Below, one piece after another: positions 8,967 through 17,668 of a DNA stretch of 51,790 nt. Origin of the DNA: Planctomycetia bacterium. GTDB taxonomy: Bacteria; Planctomycetota; Phycisphaerae; Phycisphaerales; SM1A02. Each line of letters opens with the position of its first letter. Within the stretch, counting starts at the first letter, position 1. Under the pieces are notes generated by a model that did not search any database, was not told the DNA's origin, and saw only the letters and a program-made list of their open reading frames with translations. Location of the stretch: the NCBI GenBank assembly GCA_005790565.1, contig SXUJ01000162.1:1-51790 (forward strand). Direction: 5' to 3'. Made by a program: the position numbers and the translations under genes.

Positions 8967-10220
8967 TCACGCACTCCCAAGGACGGGCCATTGCCCCACA
9001 AAGGTAGACCAAGCATCTTCGCGGATTGCGGCTCGAATGTCCACCATCAGCCGCTGGAAGTGTCGGAGGTTATGCACACTTACGAGGGTGCCGCCGAGGG
9101 TTTCGCCTGCCATGAAGAGGTGCCGGAGGTAACCCCGCGAGTATCCGCCCGCACAACAGAGGCAATCGCAAGAGGGGTCGAGGACCGCCCGATCCAGCGC
9201 GTGAGCGGCGTTTCGCAGCCGAACTGGGCCGTTTCGGGTGAATGCGTACCCCTTCCGACCGTTCCGAGTCGGTAGGACACAATCAAACATATCCACCCCC
9301 GCGCGAACGGCGGCGACGATGTCTCGCTCATAACCAACGCCCATCAGATACCGCGGCCGCTCCCATGGAAGAAGCGGCGCGGTGAACTCCACCACCCGCG
9401 CAATTTGCTCGGTCCCCTCGCCGACCGCAACGCCGCCAATGGCGTAGCCGGGAAGTTCAATCGCCGTGGTCAAGGCCGCACTCTTCGCGCGCAGTTCGAG
9501 ATGGGTTCCGCCTTGCACGATGCCGAAGAGGCTCTGGTCGTGCGGTCGTCGATGCGCAGCCTGACAGCGCGCGAGCCAGCGCGCCGTGCGATCGACTGCT
9601 TCTGCGAGTCGCTGCGCGTGCGCCTGCGGCGTGAGTTGCGGCTTCTTCCGCGATCGAGTCAGAAGCGGCGGCGCCGCGCCCTCGGTCGGCGTGCTTGCGT
9701 CGATGTCCTTCTCCCCATCCCCGTCGTGCGCGCCGTCCCCTTGGTCCGGCTCCATGATGCTCGGAGGACAATCATCAAACGCCATGATGATGTCTGCGCC
9801 GATGAGGTTTTGCACCTCGATTGAGCGCTCGGGCGTGAGCATCACCGAACTTCCATCGATGAACGACCGAAAGCGCACGCCGTCTTCGGTGAGCTTCACG
9901 ATGTCCGACATCGACCAAGCTTGAAACCCTCCGCTATCGGTGAGCATCGAGTGCGGCCAACGCATGAACTCATGACTTCCTCCGAACTGCGCGATTCGCT
10001 CCGCTGTCGGACGCAGCATGAGGTGATAGGCGTTGTTCAGAATGATGCGCGACTCAGTCGACTCGATCTGCGCAACCGAAACACCCTTCATCGCCGCAGC
10101 GGTCGCCACCGGCATGAACACAGGCGTTTCAAAGCTCCCGTGCATCGTCGTGATGCGCCCTGCGCGCGCCTGTGTGGCGCGGCTCTCATGACTGATTTCG
10201 AATCGAAGCGCCTCTGGCAT
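8967..10220 (-). CDS. tgt: Queuine/preQ1 tRNA-guanine transglycosylase
   Basis: MLTDSGGFQAWSM, SLFGIVQGG, GGVAVGEG, YLMGVG, FDCVLPTRNGRKGYAFT, zinc site CDCLCCAGGYSRGYLRHLFMAGE. ATG at 10220 preferred over TTG at 10244. Confidence 0.93.
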   Translation of the reverse strand: MPEALRFEISHESRATQARAGRITTMHGSFETPVFMPVATAAAMKGVSVAQIESTESRIILNNAYHLMLRPTAERIAQFGGSHEFMRWPHSMLTDSGGFQAWSMSDIVKLTEDGVRFRSFIDGSSVMLTPERSIEVQNLIGADIIMAFDDCPPSIMEPDQGDGAHDGDGEKDIDASTPTEGAAPPLLTRSRKKPQLTPQAHAQRLAEAVDRTARWLARCQAAHRRPHDQSLFGIVQGGTHLELRAKSAALTTAIELPGYAIGGVAVGEGTEQIARVVEFTAPLLPWERPRYLMGVGYERDIVAAVRAGVDMFDCVLPTRNGRKGYAFTRNGPVRLRNAAHALDRAVLDPSCDCLCCAGGYSRGYLRHLFMAGETLGGTLVSVHNLRHFQRLMVDIRAAIREDAWSTFVGQWPVLGSA

Positions 10221-10240
10221 AGATGAGCGAGCCTTCGCGT

Positions 10241-11365
10241 TCAAGAACGCCGAGCATCGGTTGCGCGACGCAGCGTTTCCTTCTCTGTTGCAGATAGGCT
10301 TTGCAATCCGCCCGCATGCACCTTGTCAAGAATGCGGTCGACTTCCGCATGACTCACTGCGTCGCTCCGAGGCGATGGCTGACGACTCGCCAGGGCCGTC
10401 GCAGCGCTTCGCCGCGGAGGTCGTCCGAAGATCGAAAAGAAGTCATTGATGAGGTGCGTTCGTTTCGCTAACCACCAACCGGCGAGAGCGCCGCCCAAGT
10501 GTGCCGTTTCACCACCCGCATTCGAAGAGGCGGTGAGCATGTTGTAGACGGAAAAACCGATGACGAGAATCGCGAAGGTTGCCAATCGCATCGGCAGCAC
10601 AAACAGCACCACAATCGTCTCATTCGGCCTGAAGACTGCGCCGGCGGCGATGACGCCAAAGACCCCCGCGCTCGCTCCAATGAGTGGCGTCCAAGGATCC
10701 GTAAACAGTAACCCTGGGACACTCGCATGCTCGCCCAAGAGTGACTGCGCACCCAACCCCGCTGCATTGAGGAGTAAGTAAAGGAACGCGCCCATCATGC
10801 CGCAGAAGAGGTAGAACGCGAGATAACGACGCGCTCCCAATCGCTCTTCGACAAGTGGCCCAAACACCCACAACCCGACCATGTTGAGCACGAGATGCAG
10901 CATGCCAATGTGCAGAAACTGGAACCCGAAAAATCGCCAGAACTCAAACCCGCTCACCCCCTGAGGCGTGATATCGATGAGTGCTTGCGCGGTGGTGAAC
11001 TGCAACCACTTTCGCAGCGGCGAGACAAACTGGTACCCGATCGAACCCACTGCCGCTCTTGTTTCGTTGGTCTTGGGATTGAACGGCACCATGAGTGCGG
11101 TCCCGAAACTTTGCTTCGAGTTGGAGTCAATGACCGGAGCAATCACCCACTCTCGCGTTGCGAGGAGTTCCCGCGTGACCGCCTCGCCGCCCTCCACAAA
11201 GCGCACCTGAGAGGTCTGCACCCACTGACGAGGCAGAATCGCGTCAAGCATCGCAACGAGCACGCACGCAAGGATCAGCAGCGTGTTCGCGCTGAATCTC
11301 AGCGACGAACTTCGGGTGAAGTTCGATGCGCCTGAGCGAAGATAATCACGATCCTGCAAACCCAT
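10241..11365 (-). CDS. Rhomboid family intramembrane serine protease with conserved C-terminal tail
   Basis: FLHIGMLHLVLNMVGLWVFGPLVEERLG, IGASAGVFGVIAAG (catalytic Ser), ETAHLGGALAGWWLA (catalytic His); tail VDRILDKVHAGGLQSLSATEKETLRRAT. Confidence 0.9.
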   Translation of the reverse strand: MGLQDRDYLRSGASNFTRSSSLRFSANTLLILACVLVAMLDAILPRQWVQTSQVRFVEGGEAVTRELLATREWVIAPVIDSNSKQSFGTALMVPFNPKTNETRAAVGSIGYQFVSPLRKWLQFTTAQALIDITPQGVSGFEFWRFFGFQFLHIGMLHLVLNMVGLWVFGPLVEERLGARRYLAFYLFCGMMGAFLYLLLNAAGLGAQSLLGEHASVPGLLFTDPWTPLIGASAGVFGVIAAGAVFRPNETIVVLFVLPMRLATFAILVIGFSVYNMLTASSNAGGETAHLGGALAGWWLAKRTHLINDFFSIFGRPPRRSAATALASRQPSPRSDAVSHAEVDRILDKVHAGGLQSLSATEKETLRRATDARRS

Positions 11366-11407
11366 AGCGCGCGAGTGTAGGCGATTGGCAACCGCCAACG
11401 CGTGGGC

Positions 11408-12538
11408 CTACGCGCGACCGTCCCGCTTGCGTCGGTCATCGGTTGCCTTGCGCAGGACTTCCTGCTCGGCGGCGGTCAAGCTGCCCATGCCATCGCGCGA
11501 AATCTTGTCAAGCACACGGTCGATTGACGCCTCCGCTGCGGTTGGTGGAACGGCGGGTGTCGCCTTGCGAGCGGGCGCGATGGTCGGAGATGGCACCTGC
11601 GGGCGTCCACCTCCCGCGTGTGATGCGCCCGTCACTCCGAGGTCCTCGTCTTGCTCCTCCTCTTCCGGAGAAAATCCGAGAAAGTCCGCCTCGAACTGCA
11701 CGCGCTTGGCGGTGAGGTAACAAGTGATTCCACCGAAGAGTGCGATTCCCAAGAGCATCGTGTCATTGCGAACAAGCGCCAAGACGCCGACCAATACAGC
11801 GCCCACGAGTCCAATTCTGCATGAGACACGCATGGATTGCGCAAATCCCAAGCGCGGCCATAAGAGCGCTTGGACGATCTTGCCGCCGTCGAGTGGAAAG
11901 ATAGGGAGAAGGTTGAATAGGAGCAGCAACAGCGCAAACCAATTCGCAACCGCCAACAACAGTGTCCACCAGGTGCGAGATACCTCTTCATGCAGCACGA
12001 GCATGCTGAGATCGAGCGGGTTGGGCAACGCGACACCGAGTCCGACCCCCGTCACGAGAAAGAGCGTCGTTCCAAGTACCGCGACGATCACAACATTCGC
12101 CAGTGGTCCAGCGGCGGCGGTGATCAAATGCGCTCGCGCTCGATTCGGCAAGTCGCAACTCGCCAGTCCGCCGAGCGGCCACATGAGGACTTGCGTCGCA
12201 CGGCCACCCACAAGGTGCGCGCCCGCGCAATGCCCAAGTTCATGCAACAGCACGACCGCAAACGCGGCCGCGAGCATGAGTGCCGTCGGGAGCAACCCGA
12301 GGCCGCCCGACTCCTTCGCGTCCAGTGCCCCCGCGAGCCGCACGAGTCCATAGACCGCAAAGAAGAGATGAATCCGCAAATCAATGCCATAGATTCGCCC
12401 GAATCGAAACGACCAACTCATCGGATCATCGAAGCTCGGGTGAGAAGCGGCGAAGTCACCGCCGAAGCCAGCTGGACGACGATCAAGATCGTCGCCAGGC
12501 AGGGCACCTTCGTCATGACAATCGTCCTTCCAACTCAT
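11408..12538 (-). CDS. Site-2 protease family (M50) membrane metalloprotease
   Basis: VVLLHELGHCAGAHLVGG (HExxH), AAAGPLANVV, FNLLPIFPLDGGKIVQALLW; start ATG overlaps the NUDIX stop as ATGA (alternative internal Met at 12421). Confidence 0.9.
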   Translation of the reverse strand: MSWKDDCHDEGALPGDDLDRRPAGFGGDFAASHPSFDDPMSWSFRFGRIYGIDLRIHLFFAVYGLVRLAGALDAKESGGLGLLPTALMLAAAFAVVLLHELGHCAGAHLVGGRATQVLMWPLGGLASCDLPNRARAHLITAAAGPLANVVIVAVLGTTLFLVTGVGLGVALPNPLDLSMLVLHEEVSRTWWTLLLAVANWFALLLLLFNLLPIFPLDGGKIVQALLWPRLGFAQSMRVSCRIGLVGAVLVGVLALVRNDTMLLGIALFGGITCYLTAKRVQFEADFLGFSPEEEEQDEDLGVTGASHAGGGRPQVPSPTIAPARKATPAVPPTAAEASIDRVLDKISRDGMGSLTAAEQEVLRKATDDRRKRDGRA

Positions 12539-13116
12539 CGCACAGGCACCTCGGGGTACATCAACTCAAGCTTTGCAAACGCCGCAATACTCTTTCCGTC
12601 TTCGAGTGTTCCATCGACGATCATTGCGCGAATCTGTGCGCGCGTTGCGTTGAAGACCTCAATTTCTTCACCAATCTCTGGTCGCGCAGGAACGAGCGTG
12701 AGGTCGGTGGCGACGAAAACGCGCATGCGTTCGTCGCAGAAACCGGGGCTTGTGTAGAAAGTGCCAAGGGCTACGAGGTTGGCGGCGCGGTAACCGGTCT
12801 CTTCTTCGAGTTCGCGGAAAGCGGCCGCACGCGGATCCTCCCCTGCCTCCAATTTTCCGGCGCAGAACTCCACGATCCAGCGCCGCAGCGAAAACCGATG
12901 ATTTCGAATGAGCACAATGGATCCGTCGTCCAGCACAGGGATGACCGTCACCGCGCCGGGATGCCTGACCACATCGCGAAGTCGCGTGGCACCGTCGCGA
13001 TCGCACACCTCGACGCGCTCGACCCGAAACACACGACTCTCAAACACCACGCCCGTCTGACCATGCAACCGCGCGCTCGGTGGGTGAACGGCATCGACTT
13101 GCGAATCAGGATCCAT
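12535..13116 (-). CDS. NUDIX hydrolase, ADP-ribose pyrophosphatase-like
   Basis: NUDIX box AGKLEAGEDPRAAAFRELEEETGYRA plus YTSPGFCDERMRVFVATDL. ATG at 13116. Confidence 0.9.
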   Translation of the reverse strand: MDPDSQVDAVHPPSARLHGQTGVVFESRVFRVERVEVCDRDGATRLRDVVRHPGAVTVIPVLDDGSIVLIRNHRFSLRRWIVEFCAGKLEAGEDPRAAAFRELEEETGYRAANLVALGTFYTSPGFCDERMRVFVATDLTLVPARPEIGEEIEVFNATRAQIRAMIVDGTLEDGKSIAAFAKLELMYPEVPVR

Positions 13117-13123
13117 CGAGACG

Positions 13124-14017
13124 ATGATACGAACAATGCCCGAGACCGTCGCCCTCACCGATGCACCCGCGCCCTTTCCGATTCGCGTCGTGGGGCTCGC
13201 GAAGAGTTTTGACCGGCTCAAGGTCTTGAAAGGGATTTCCATCGACTTCCCTCGCGGAAAGACCACGGTCATCCTCGGACCCTCCGGCTGCGGGAAGAGC
13301 GTTCTCCTCAAGCATCTCGTTGGCCTCGAGCGGCCAGACCGCGGCGAGGTGTGGTACGAAAGACAGCGAGTGGACACGCTGAGCGAGGAGCGGCTCGCAC
13401 CGATTCGTCGTGAATTCGGGTTCCTCTTCCAGAACGGCGCGCTTTTCGATTCCATGAGCGTCGAAGACAATGTGGGTTTTCCCCTCCGCGAGCTCGAATC
13501 GAGCACGCCGACAAGTGCCTACGAACACGCACAGCGAGTGCGGCGCGTCTTACAAATGGTTGGTCTTGAAGAGACCGCGCACAAGATGCCGGCGGATCTG
13601 TCCGGCGGCCAACGAAAGCGGATCGCGCTTGCGCGGGCAATCGTCCTCCGCCCCAAGGTTGTCCTCTACGACGAGCCGACGACCGGCCTTGATCCGATTC
13701 GCAGTGATGTGATCAACGAACTCATCATCAAGATGAAGTCAGCACTCGGCGCGACGAGCATCGTCGTCACGCACGACCTCGTGAGCGCCTTTCGCGTCGC
13801 CGATCACCTCGTCATGATGCATGAGGGCGAAGTTATGCTCGAAGGCGCGCCGGACCTTTTCCGCGACTCAACCGATCCGGTAGTCTCTCGCTTCCTCCGT
13901 GGCGAAGCGAGCGAAGAGGAACTTCGTGCGATTCGCGAAGCCTCGCGCCACGACGGACAGCGCCCGCAACTCTCGCGTGTCTTGCCCCGCAATCCTTCCT
14001 CCGCACCACCTCGATGA
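13124..14017 (+). CDS. mlaF: MlaF-like ABC transporter ATP-binding protein
   Basis: VILGPSGCGKSVLLKHLVGL (Walker A), DLSGGQRKRIALARAIVLRPKVVLYDEPTTGLDP, VVTHDL; followed with ATGA overlap by an MCE/MlaD protein. Confidence 0.85.
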   Translation: MIRTMPETVALTDAPAPFPIRVVGLAKSFDRLKVLKGISIDFPRGKTTVILGPSGCGKSVLLKHLVGLERPDRGEVWYERQRVDTLSEERLAPIRREFGFLFQNGALFDSMSVEDNVGFPLRELESSTPTSAYEHAQRVRRVLQMVGLEETAHKMPADLSGGQRKRIALARAIVLRPKVVLYDEPTTGLDPIRSDVINELIIKMKSALGATSIVVTHDLVSAFRVADHLVMMHEGEVMLEGAPDLFRDSTDPVVSRFLRGEASEEELRAIREASRHDGQRPQLSRVLPRNPSSAPPR

Positions 14018-15009
14018 GAGACATCACCCGCAACACGCTCGTTGGACTCTGTACGCTCGGTGGCGTTGCTGGTGGCGCGTGGCTCTTGCTCAATGTTGGT
14101 GAGTTCGAAGCGATGTTTCGGCGTACCTGGCAGATCGAATGTGCATTCGATGAAGCGGGTGGCTTGCGATCTGGGTCACTCGTCACTCTCAACGGCGTAC
14201 CGATCGGCCGGGTGCATTCGATCGCGCTCGGTTCCGATCGCGACCGACCGGTCATGATCATCGCGCAGATCGATGAAGGTTCCCGCATTCCCGATCCAAG
14301 CGTTCCTTCGATCGCCGCGACGCTCCTTGGTTCTGGCGCACGGCTGGAATTCACCGCAGCCCTTCCGCTCGCTGACCCGCCGCGGTATTACCTTGAAAGT
14401 CGGCCTCCGATTCTCCGCGGCGAAGTGCTCTCGATTGAAGATCGATTGACGCGGCTTGTCGATGGGCGACTGAAACCCTTGTCGGACGGACTTCTCGATG
14501 TCGGAGAGCTCGCACGCAACTTGAACGCGTTGCTTGCGCCGCCGGTGGCAGGCGCTGAAGATCAGAGCATCAAGACCGCCATTATTCGCCTCAACAAGGT
14601 GCTCGGTTCTGTGGACAAGACTCTCGAAGCGGCAGATCTCTGGCTCAGCGATGAACAACTCAAGCAGGATGTGAAGTCCGCGGCCTACAACGCGAACGAA
14701 ACGCTGCGCGCCGCGAGCACCGCAATGCACCGCGTTGCCGAACTCGCCGATGGCGTCCAAAACGACACGCAGTTCATCCGCGCGAGCCTCGTTTCCACGC
14801 TCGACCGCGCAAGCCAAACCCTTGACGAGGTACGACGGGTCACTCGGCTTGCCGCCGACGGAGAAGGCACGGTCGGAAAGCTCCTCAATGACGCGCAGCT
14901 CTACGAAGGATTCGCGGACAGCGCCGCGCGACTCAGTGACGCACTCGCAAAGCTCAACCTGTTGCTCGAGAAGATCCAAGCCGAAGGCCTTGATCTCGAC
15001 CTGAAGTAG
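14014..15009 (+). CDS. MlaD/MCE-domain protein
   Basis: N-terminal TM, WQIECAFDEAGGLRSGSLVTLNGVPIGRVHSIAL MCE signature, long helical C-terminus. Confidence 0.85.
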   Translation: MRDITRNTLVGLCTLGGVAGGAWLLLNVGEFEAMFRRTWQIECAFDEAGGLRSGSLVTLNGVPIGRVHSIALGSDRDRPVMIIAQIDEGSRIPDPSVPSIAATLLGSGARLEFTAALPLADPPRYYLESRPPILRGEVLSIEDRLTRLVDGRLKPLSDGLLDVGELARNLNALLAPPVAGAEDQSIKTAIIRLNKVLGSVDKTLEAADLWLSDEQLKQDVKSAAYNANETLRAASTAMHRVAELADGVQNDTQFIRASLVSTLDRASQTLDEVRRVTRLAADGEGTVGKLLNDAQLYEGFADSAARLSDALAKLNLLLEKIQAEGLDLDLK

Positions 15010-15116
15010 GCGGGTTCGCGAGCAATCCCCGCGCGCGTCTCATGGCCGCGCGCCAAACTTGGTTGTCACCCGCTCGCTCTGTCGCACCCGCAGGAACGCG
15101 CACAGTCAAGAACGAA

Positions 15117-15148
15117 CAAGGGTTCCGCGCGAAGCCGCGAAACCCTTG
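15117..15148 (-). terminator. Terminator-like hairpin after the OmpA-family gene
   Basis: Minus strand CAAGGGTTTCGCG-GCTTCG-CGCGGAACCCTTG (13 pairs with one G-U), then TTCGTTCTTG; weak U-tract. Confidence 0.5.
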
Positions 15149-15176
15149 CTTCACTAACCAAAGATTGGAAAGCCGA

Positions 15177-15836
15177 TTAGTCGGCAGCGGCGTTGGGCGC
15201 AGCCTCAACCACGGCAATCTCCACGCGACGACTCTGCGCCTTCGTGGCACGCGGGTCCTGCGATCCAAAGGACGCGTAGGAAATCTCGTCGCCCTTGAAG
15301 CCCTTCGCCTCCATGTATTGACCGACGGTGTATGCGCGCTCGAATGCGAGGTGGAAGTTCGACTTGAAACCGCTCAGCTTGATGGGATCAGTATCCGTGA
15401 ATCCCTCAAGGCGGATCCGCTTGCCAGGATAGGTCTTGGCAATCGTGTTCATGAGCGTGTCGAGCGTCGTCTTTGCGTTGTTCTTCAACGAGGTCTTCCC
15501 ACTATCAAACAGAACATCGCCTTCCACAATGAGCACGAGTTCGCTGCCCTGCCACTCGGCGCTCACGCCCGCGGGAAGATCCGTCGGTACGGGATGTGTG
15601 CCCGTTGTTTCCGCTGCGGACGAGGAATTGCCGGTGGATGCGTTGCTCGCATACGCCTGCTCAAGGCGCTGCCGCTCTTGCTTCTCCGCATCGAGCGCGT
15701 TCGCGAGATCCTTGTTTTGCAGAGTGAGTTGCTGATTCTCCTGCGTGAGCATGGAGACTTCATCTTTGGTTGCATGATTGCAACCGACGAGTTGCGCGGA
15801 GGCGACGACGAGCGAGAGAGCGAACAGTGCACGCAT
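15177..15836 (-). CDS. OmpA/MotB-domain lipoprotein
   Basis: Lipobox LVVASAQLVGC, coiled-coil, then VLFDSGKTSLKNNAKTTLDTLMNTI...IRLEGFTDTDPI...RAYTVGQYMEAKGF...SFGSQDPRATKAQSRRVEIAV. Confidence 0.9.
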   Translation of the reverse strand: MRALFALSLVVASAQLVGCNHATKDEVSMLTQENQQLTLQNKDLANALDAEKQERQRLEQAYASNASTGNSSSAAETTGTHPVPTDLPAGVSAEWQGSELVLIVEGDVLFDSGKTSLKNNAKTTLDTLMNTIAKTYPGKRIRLEGFTDTDPIKLSGFKSNFHLAFERAYTVGQYMEAKGFKGDEISYASFGSQDPRATKAQSRRVEIAVVEAAPNAAAD

Positions 15837-16003
15837 GTTTGGTGTCCATTCCAAAGGGGTTCACTGCGACGGCCCTGGCATCCTTGTCCAGGTTGAGTGC
15901 TGACGCAGCGGAGGCGGTTCAGTCGGCATTTCACCAACCCCAGGTCCGTTTCGCAAGAGGTATGAAGGGAGATTCGGCAAATCTTGCGCACGCCTCGGCC
16001 AGT

Positions 16004-16028
16004 GTTGAGTTGAGTTGAGTCGAGTCGA
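16004..16028 (+). repeat. Short tandem repeat (GTYGA)x5
   Basis: GTTGA GTTGA GTTGA GTCGA GTCGA immediately before the prepilin-peptidase stop codon. Confidence 0.7.
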
Positions 16029-16029
16029 C

Positions 16030-17274
16030 TCAGTGGTTCGTCGCTGAACGCTCGATGATTGACACCGGGCTTGCGAGCATCTCGAACATCACTCCAAGAT
16101 TCACAATCGCCGGACGAGCGAACAGCACCACAACGGCCGCGAGCGCGAGGTGCGGACCGTAGGGAAGTTCACGACCGAAAAAGCCCTTGCCCTTGCCCAA
16201 GAGTTTTCCAAGGAGTGACCAAGACAGACCGCTAAACGGCGCGAGAAAGAAAGTCAGAATCGCCACTTTCCAGCCGAATGCTGCGCCAACCGCGGCGAGG
16301 AGATGCACATCACCTAGGCCCATCGCTTCGCGTCCGAACGCAAACGAGCCGAGGATTCGAATCGCCCACACGATGCCGCCACCAACGATCCAACCCAACA
16401 GCGCGCCTCCGAGGAGCGCGATCGGTTGGCATGCCGCGCCGTGTAGTTCGAAGAGCGATGGAAGGAAGCACGCTAGTCCAGCTCCTGCAATCGGCGGCGC
16501 GAGGAACGCGAGTTCGGCGAACATCTCTCGACGGGCGTGCGGGTAACTCGCGGGGTCCCCTTCTGGGCCGATCACCTCGTTCCAATCCGCGAAGCTGCGA
16601 CGCAAGCGACCAGACTTTAGGAGCCACAAACTGATCGCAAGTCCGATCATGAACCCGAGGCACGCGAACCCGATTTCCCAAGTCGCGACGGGAATCGGCA
16701 CCAACCCGCGCAGTGACTTCGACTCCGGCAGAAACCCCTGCACCGTCCAGCCGATGAACGCCACGATCGAGACCACCGATGGGACCGCAATGTCAATCGT
16801 CATCGTGTCGGCGTCCATCAGCGTCATCGTGAGGAGGCCACCCAAGGCAAATGCAATGACGAAAAATGCGCTCCAAGAGCGTGAAAATCCTTGAAGGTGC
16901 CACCACGGACTCGATGCATCGACTCCCCAACCGTCGAGTCGATCAAACGGCCCGTAAAACAGAACAAAGGTGGCGAGAAAGAGCAACGCGAGCAGCGATT
17001 CCACCAGCGGATACCGCAAACTGATCGGCAATCGACAGCACTTGCACCTGCCGCGGAGCATCAGCCACCCGAGGATTGGGAGGTTCTCCCGCCAAGAGAG
17101 TTGATGACCGCACTTCGGGCAACGCGAGGGTGGAGAAACGATCGATTGGCCGTTGGGCAGTCTCCACGCAACGACATTCACAAAGCTTCCGACGCAGGCA
17201 CCGAACGCGAATGCGAACGCCGCGCCGATGAGGGTGGGAAGCCATTGCGCGAACAGGAGCGAGAAGTCACTCAA
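16030..17274 (-). CDS. Type IV prepilin peptidase (A24) with zinc-binding methyltransferase-like domain
   Basis: FGACVGSFVNVVAWRLPNG, CPKCGHQLSWRENLPILGWLMLRGRCKCC, ISLRYPLVE, LMDADT, GLGDVHLLAAVGAAFGWK. Confidence 0.92.
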   Translation of the reverse strand: MSDFSLLFAQWLPTLIGAAFAFAFGACVGSFVNVVAWRLPNGQSIVSPPSRCPKCGHQLSWRENLPILGWLMLRGRCKCCRLPISLRYPLVESLLALLFLATFVLFYGPFDRLDGWGVDASSPWWHLQGFSRSWSAFFVIAFALGGLLTMTLMDADTMTIDIAVPSVVSIVAFIGWTVQGFLPESKSLRGLVPIPVATWEIGFACLGFMIGLAISLWLLKSGRLRRSFADWNEVIGPEGDPASYPHARREMFAELAFLAPPIAGAGLACFLPSLFELHGAACQPIALLGGALLGWIVGGGIVWAIRILGSFAFGREAMGLGDVHLLAAVGAAFGWKVAILTFFLAPFSGLSWSLLGKLLGKGKGFFGRELPYGPHLALAAVVVLFARPAIVNLGVMFEMLASPVSIIERSATNH

Positions 17275-17588
17275 TCGCGTGACTCGGTTCGAGGAGCGGA
17301 TGCAACGCCAGACGCCGCTCGCAGGCTCTCACCTTCAAGCGCAGCGCTTGTCTGGCGCACGCGTAACTCCGATCGATCGAGGAGCTCTCGACAGTGCTTC
17401 AAGAGCACTTCCGCGCGGGCGTGGGCGTCCAAGCTCTCGGCAAGCCCGATGCTGCCCTGCTCAATCTGCTCAAGCAACGCCTCGAGCTGCTCGAGTGCCG
17501 ATTCATAACTAAGGGCGGCGATGCCAGGGGGCATGAGGCTTGGCACGAGGCTGGGAGCATCGCCCTTCGATTGAGATTGTTTCGCCAT
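17271..17588 (-). CDS. xseB: Exodeoxyribonuclease VII small subunit
   Basis: SYESALEQLEALLEQIEQGSIGLAESLDAHARAEVLLKHCRELLDRSELRV; next to xseA. Confidence 0.9.
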   Translation of the reverse strand: MAKQSQSKGDAPSLVPSLMPPGIAALSYESALEQLEALLEQIEQGSIGLAESLDAHARAEVLLKHCRELLDRSELRVRQTSAALEGESLRAASGVASAPRTESRD

Positions 17589-17668
17589 GCGAGGAGCCCT
17601 ACAAGAGTTCAAACGGGTTTCGTTGCGGCACGATGCTAACCGACTCCCGACCCCGAGAGGCTCCTGCG

